Below, piece after piece: positions 14,134 to 16,507 of a stretch of 16,507 nt of DNA. The DNA is taken from NCBI GenBank assembly GCA_964350605.1, contig CAYGKP010000036.1:1-16507 (forward strand). Direction: 5' to 3'. Origin of the DNA: CAYGKP01 sp964350605 (GTDB lineage Bacteria > Bacteroidota > Bacteroidia > Cytophagales > JAAEPT01). The translations under genes and the position numbers were made by a program. Position 1 is the stretch's first letter. Every line of letters starts with the position of its first letter. A model generated the notes under the pieces. That model was given only the letters and a program-made list of their open reading frames with translations. It made no database searches and had not been told where the DNA came from.

Positions 14134-14622
14134 CTACTCAAGCTCACGGAAGTACATTTCGCCCCCCAGTTTCCAACCCGATTTAGTGAGTACGCAGTGA
14201 GTAAGGCGCAGCTCGTGCACCTTACCTTCAATCGTGAATTGGATATCAATGCGTCCTTCGTACATGCGATCGTTGTCTTTATCCACCCGATAAGTAACCA
14301 TGTTGAAGTTGGCCCGCGACCACTCCACCGTGCCCCGAACCTCAGATAAGCTAACCGCAAACTCCTCTGTGAATCGGGTAAATTTTCCGTCCACCATTTC
14401 CTGAATTCTCGCTCGGTCTCGCTCGGGGCTTTGTTCCGAATAGACCTCCAGCATCCATGGTTTATGGCCTTCTACAAGGCAAAACGTATCAAGAGGTTGC
14501 CCCTTGCGCAAGGCGGAAAACACCTCCTTCGCGAAAGGCTCCGGGTCAGTTAGTTTCGTCTGGGCGTGCAGACTTCCAAAGGAAGCCAGTAAGAGAATCA
14601 GTAGTGTAAACTTCGTTTTCAT
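14134..14622 (-). CDS. Exported four-paralogue family member 2 (tail absent)
   Basis: The 162-aa protein has a signal peptide identical in protein and DNA to that of the gene at 12699-13493. Its mature domain shares the plan of the family but is clearly diverged: DPEPFAKEVFSALRKGQPLD, KPWMLEVYS, VEWSRANFNMVTYRVDKD, YEGRIDIQFTIEGKVHELRL and TKSGWKLGGE. It stops at RELE, where the paralogues continue into acidic tails. The same frame stays open for 14 further codons after this TAG to a second TAG at 14091-14089, so the tail may have been lost by a stop mutation followed by decay. The extra codons are not acidic, so this is uncertain. It starts five bases after the preceding stop. Confidence 0.85.
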   Translation of the reverse strand: MKTKFTLLILLLASFGSLHAQTKLTDPEPFAKEVFSALRKGQPLDTFCLVEGHKPWMLEVYSEQSPERDRARIQEMVDGKFTRFTEEFAVSLSEVRGTVEWSRANFNMVTYRVDKDNDRMYEGRIDIQFTIEGKVHELRLTHCVLTKSGWKLGGEMYFRELE

Positions 14623-14625
14623 GAG
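14555..14625. repeat. 71-bp identical leader repeat, copy 2
   Basis: This is the matching copy at the 5' end of the gene at 14134-14622, 1,129 bases from copy 1. The identity includes all synonymous positions and stops abruptly where the mature domain begins, which points to recent duplication or gene conversion of the leader alone. Confidence 0.9.
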
Positions 14626-14627
14626 GA

Positions 14628-15239
14628 CTATTCTTCGATTGTTTCTTCGGTTTCCTCCCAGGCCTCTTCCAACTCCTCGGCATCCTCTACGGTCTCTTCT
14701 GTGGCTTCCTCCGCATACCCGTAACCATCGGCCGCTACTTCACGAACTCGGATTCGATCGCCAAGGACCCAGCCACGCGGCAATAGCAAACAGTCGTCGA
14801 CATCCAACTTCCAGTCCTTGTCCTCGTAGGTGAACAGGATGCGAAATTCAGCCTCGTACATGTTATCCGCATGCTTCTTTACTTCAAAGAGCACCAGCTT
14901 CAACTCGGCGTTCTGCCAGTTGATCTCATCGAGCTCCTCTTGGTTTTGCAACTTCCGATCCATGAAACGGGCAAAGTGCCGATCGGCATCCTCCGCTAGC
15001 TCTTCACGTGTCATCCCTGCCTCCTTGGCCTCGGCAGAGTTCAGCATCACCTCGATGATGGTGGGCACATCCCCTTGGTTGAGGTAGTGCTTCTCGATCG
15101 ACTGGCCCTTCTGCAGGATTGTGAAGATCTGCTTCGCGAAGGGTTCGGGGTTTTTGTACTTGATCGTTTGCGCGACTGCGCCAAACGCACTAAAAAGAAC
15201 GAACATCAGGGCTACGGCCCCTTGGAAAAACATCTTCAT
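14628..15239 (-). CDS. Exported four-paralogue family member 1 (first gene of the operon, acidic tail)
   Basis: From the ATG at 15239 the product is 203 aa with a signal peptide MKMFFQG...AVA cleaved before Gln24. An upstream ATG (15311) would add 24 residues with several cysteines that do not fit a signal peptide. The family domain reads NPEPFAKQIFTILQKGQSIE, VPTIIEVML, GMTREELAEDADRHFARF, INWQNAELKLVLFEVKKH, YEAEFRILFTYEDKDWKLDV and LPRGWVLGDRIRVRE. It is followed by an almost purely Glu/Thr/Ala tail of about 35 residues (EEATEETVEDAEELEE...). It is the promoter-proximal gene; a 17-bp palindrome and a tentative promoter lie 90-120 bases upstream. Function unknown; predicted periplasmic or secreted. 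Confidence 0.85.
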   Translation of the reverse strand: MKMFFQGAVALMFVLFSAFGAVAQTIKYKNPEPFAKQIFTILQKGQSIEKHYLNQGDVPTIIEVMLNSAEAKEAGMTREELAEDADRHFARFMDRKLQNQEELDEINWQNAELKLVLFEVKKHADNMYEAEFRILFTYEDKDWKLDVDDCLLLPRGWVLGDRIRVREVAADGYGYAEEATEETVEDAEELEEAWEETEETIEE

Positions 15240-15283
15240 GAAACTGGCTTTTGCTTGACAAGGTGCGAAAAAGCAGCACAAGT

Positions 15284-15296
15284 CTGCAAGTTGCAG
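15284..15296. other. 13-bp palindrome in the leader of the four-gene operon
   Basis: CTGCAA-G-TTGCAG is a perfect palindrome with one central base, located 45-57 bases upstream of the first gene's start codon. It would form a small hairpin in the message leader or bind a dimeric protein. No function can be read from it. Confidence 0.35.
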
Positions 15297-15328
15297 CGGG
15301 AAGGCACTCACCTTGCTTTAATCACAAC

Positions 15329-15357
15329 AATCTGATTATCAGATTAATACAAACAAA
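15329..15357 (-). promoter_or_regulatory. 17-bp palindromic operator with a tentative promoter of the four-gene operon
   Basis: AATCTGAT-T-ATCAGATT (15329-15345) is a perfect palindrome. On the minus strand it is preceded by TTTGTTTG (15357-15350), one mismatch from the -7 pattern TAnnTTTG, with TTTG about 16 bases further up. That spacing is slightly short, so the promoter is weakly supported. If it is right, the palindrome covers the start of transcription, the classic place for a repressor site. Confidence 0.45.
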
Positions 15358-15401
15358 CCATGGCGTCAATGGACAAAAATCAGCAATAGTTGGCACGGTA
15401 C

Positions 15402-15433
15402 TTGACTTTTTTTCACATGAACGGTTACCTTCG
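15402..15433 (+). promoter_or_regulatory. Promoter of the micropeptide transcript
   Basis: TTG (15402-15404), a 21-base spacer and TACCTTCG (15426-15433) match the Bacteroidota pattern with one mismatch in the -7 box. Transcription would start near 15440 and run toward the micro-ORF at 15503 and the hairpin at 15640. Confidence 0.5.
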
Positions 15434-15502
15434 CCGCCCTTTTTTGAATAGATGGGCAAGCAAGCAGCGAATCGTACCAGGATACCACTAACGATAGATA
15501 CC

Positions 15503-15556
15503 ATGAAAACTCAAGTGATTTTTGACCAAGTGATCTTCTCACAGGTCATCTTCTAA
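15503..15556 (+). CDS. 17-aa micropeptide made of three QVIF repeats
   Basis: The frame reads MKT-QVIF-D-QVIF-S-QVIF-stop. The three 15-base units are CAAGTGATTTTTGAC, CAAGTGATCTTCTCA and CAGGTCATCTTCTAA. Every difference inside the four repeated codons (ATT/ATC, TTT/TTC, CAA/CAG, GTG/GTC) is a synonymous third-base change, as expected if the peptide is under selection. The start context GATACCATGAAAAC is identical over 14 bases to that of the gldJ-like gene at 10757. A promoter-like element lies about 65 bases upstream and a strong hairpin follows 84 bases after the stop. I know of no family with this sequence. A beta-prone, self-associating peptide, a signal peptide-like pheromone or a leader peptide are possible. 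The RNA can also fold (TGACC..GTGA..TCAC..GGTCA, 15523-15548), so a structured RNA is an alternative. Confidence 0.5.
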   Translation: MKTQVIFDQVIFSQVIF

Positions 15557-15576
15557 CTACCCCGAAACAACGACAT

Positions 15577-15591
15577 CCGGGTGCGTCCCGG
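15577..15591 (+). other. Short GC hairpin followed by a T-rich stretch
   Basis: CCGGG-TGCGT-CCCGG forms a 5-bp stem 21 bases after the micro-ORF stop. It is followed by GAAACTAGGTTTGGTTTGATTTTTTGA. It may be a first, weak terminator or part of a structured 3' region of the micropeptide transcript. Confidence 0.35.
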
Positions 15592-15639
15592 GAAACTAGG
15601 TTTGGTTTGATTTTTTGATTTCGGTTTAGGTTAGCGTAA

Positions 15640-15674
15640 GTCAGGGCGGCTCTTCAATGAAGGGTCGCCCTGAC
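15640..15674 (+). terminator. 16-bp hairpin terminator between the micropeptide and the DUF1801 gene
   Basis: GTCAGGGCG pairs with CGCCCTGAC (9 bp). The stem continues through a G-T pair and CTCTTC/GAAGGG to a three-base AAT loop, giving 16 consecutive pairs. It is followed by GCTATTTTAGG on the plus strand. It sits 32 bases before the end of the convergent DUF1801 gene, so it probably ends the short plus-strand transcript and may also act in the other direction. Confidence 0.65.
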
Positions 15675-15706
15675 GCTATTTTAGGAGTTTGGGAGTTTGA
15701 GAACCG

Positions 15707-16090
15707 CTACTTGGTGTAGGTCTTTCCACCGGATCGATGGACGTCTTCGTCGACCATCAGGGCTTCTTGGACCACCTCTCGGACCAAGTCTCCATCCAAA
15801 TCGGAGAGGCTTTCGAACCGCAGCCCATGGATCCATCGCCGCCCTGCCACATGCAAGGCACCTTGCGCATTGGATAATTTGTGCCCTTGGATGAAGCACA
15901 GCTCGACATAGTGCTTCCCTTTAGGCACGTTGAGGTAGCACAAATCTCGATGGGCCGCAAAGAAGGGCAGCCCCCATTTGATCTGTTCATGGACCAAGGG
16001 GCTTTGGGCCAGCACGATTTCACGCAACGCCATCGACAAGGGGCGAAACGCGGCGGGTTGTTTGTGGATGCAAAGCTCGACCTGGCTCAT
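15707..16090 (-). CDS. DUF1801-family protein
   Basis: The 127-aa soluble protein fits the DUF1801 (YdhG-like) fold. Landmarks are an N-terminal helix PLSMALREIVLAQSP (17-31), the conserved EQIKWGLPFF (35-44), DLCYLNVPKGKHYVELCFIQGHKL (49-72) and a C-terminal helical part LDGDLVREVVQEALM (98-112). This family is widespread and mostly uncharacterised; some Bacillus relatives have been linked to iron handling, which cannot be assumed here. The ATG at 16090 is chosen because the domain begins at once. An upstream ATG at 16270 would run through the divergent mscL start. It is divergent from mscL with a 112-base gap and convergent with the micropeptide transcript. Confidence 0.85.
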   Translation of the reverse strand: MSQVELCIHKQPAAFRPLSMALREIVLAQSPLVHEQIKWGLPFFAAHRDLCYLNVPKGKHYVELCFIQGHKLSNAQGALHVAGRRWIHGLRFESLSDLDGDLVREVVQEALMVDEDVHRSGGKTYTK

Positions 16091-16130
16091 AGCAAGCAAA
16101 CTACGCGTTGGAAGAAAGCCTGTCAATCGG

Positions 16131-16162
16131 TTTTCCTCGCATGGGAGAAATGCGGATGTTTG
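16131..16162 (+). promoter_or_regulatory. Promoter of mscL
   Basis: TTTT (16131-16134), a 20-base spacer and GATGTTTG (16155-16162) match the Bacteroidota pattern. The -7 box is the same octamer as in the metH riboswitch promoter. The predicted start is near 16169, about 34 bases before the mscL ATG. Confidence 0.45.
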
Positions 16163-16178
16163 AACTCCAATTCCGCAT
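16150..16178. promoter_or_regulatory. Inverted repeat over the mscL -7 region
   Basis: ATGCGGA (16150-16156) and TCCGCAT (16172-16178) are perfect inverted repeats 15 bases apart, flanking the -7 box and the predicted transcription start. The arrangement resembles a repressor operator; no regulator is identified. Confidence 0.4.
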
Positions 16179-16202
16179 ACCCCAAACCGCTCCCCACTTC
16201 CC

Positions 16203-16507
16203 ATGTTATCAGAATTCAAAATCTTCATCCTGCGCGGGAACGTGTTGGCGGTGGCCGTGGGGATCATCATCGGCGCAGCGTTTCAGAAAATCATCATCTC
16301 GCTGGTCGACAACGTGCTCATGCCGCCCATCGGCTTGTTGCTCAACAACGTTGATTTCTCACAACTGAAATATGTCCTTCAGAAAGGAGGCATTGCAGCG
16401 GATGGAACCGAAATCAATGAAGTGGCCATCGGCTATGGGGTGTTCATCCAGGTGATCATTCAGTTTGTGATCATCGCCATTTGCGTGTTCATGGTCGTTC
16501 GGGCGGT
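16203..16507 (+). CDS. mscL: Large-conductance mechanosensitive channel MscL (3' end cut by window)
   Basis: The visible 101 codons give MLSEFKIFILRGNVLAVAVG..., matching MscL from its first residue. Present are the N-terminal amphipathic helix, the first membrane helix with RGNVLAVAVGIIIGAAF (11-27), the pore-lining stretch and SLVDNVLMPPIGLLL (33-47). The periplasmic loop (about 50-75) and the start of the second membrane helix, YGVFIQVIIQFVIIAICVFMVVRA, follow. MscL is a homopentameric inner-membrane valve that opens under membrane tension to release solutes after osmotic downshock. About 30-40 residues, including the C-terminal cytoplasmic helix, lie beyond the window. It is divergent from the DUF1801 gene and has its own promoter-like element. 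Confidence 0.96.
   Translation, partial: MLSEFKIFILRGNVLAVAVGIIIGAAFQKIIISLVDNVLMPPIGLLLNNVDFSQLKYVLQKGGIAADGTEINEVAIGYGVFIQVIIQFVIIAICVFMVVRA

Noticed and set aside
15512..15556. Three 15-base repeats as a CRISPR or iteron array
   Set aside because: There are no unique spacers, the unit is an exact multiple of three, and all differences are synonymous in one frame, so a coding repeat fits better.

Overview
The window looks like chromosomal DNA of a member of the phylum Bacteroidota, probably a T9SS-bearing, Flavobacteriales- or Cytophagales-like lineage of moderate to high GC. The evidence is two very large secreted proteins with type IX secretion (T9SS) C-terminal sorting domains, a GldJ-like gliding/T9SS lipoprotein, a stand-alone homocysteine-methyltransferase half of MetH, many signal peptides that cleave before Gln, and several promoters of the Bacteroidota type (TTTG, about 20 nt, TAnnTTTG). 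No rRNA, tRNA, CRISPR array, transposase or phage gene was seen.

Layout. 1-1979: a minus-strand methionine unit, consisting of a promoter, an S-box (SAM) riboswitch, the MetH N-terminal half and a small lipoprotein overlapping by one base. 1979-4486: a T9SS-secreted protein with an SdrD/Cna-B-like domain and a DPNDK-type domain. 4490-6231: a minus-strand pair, a membrane-spanning AraC-type regulator and a lipoprotein. The pair is divergent from 6375-9668, a T9SS-secreted family-9 glycoside hydrolase. The palindrome-rich gap between them looks like a shared control region, so these three genes may form a small polysaccharide-response unit. 9753-11977: Ppx/GppA phosphatase, then the GldJ-like lipoprotein. 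12101-12646: an AhpD/carboxymuconolactone decarboxylase-family protein with an operator-like inverted repeat upstream and a strong terminator after it.

12699-15239: a minus-strand run of four tandem, diverged paralogues of an unrecognised exported family, three of them with acidic C-terminal tails. The first and third transcribed copies are followed at once by the second and fourth, and the second and fourth share an identical 71-bp leader although their mature parts have diverged. 15240-15706: an AT-rich intergenic region with a 17-bp palindrome, a plausible plus-strand promoter, a 17-codon ORF made of three QVIF repeats whose differences are all synonymous, and a 16-bp terminator-like hairpin. 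15707-16090: a DUF1801-family protein (minus). 16203-16507: the start of mscL, cut by the window end.

The strongest candidates for something undescribed are the QVIF micropeptide transcript, the four-paralogue operon with its shared leader, and the membrane-spanning AraC regulator beside a secreted GH9 enzyme.
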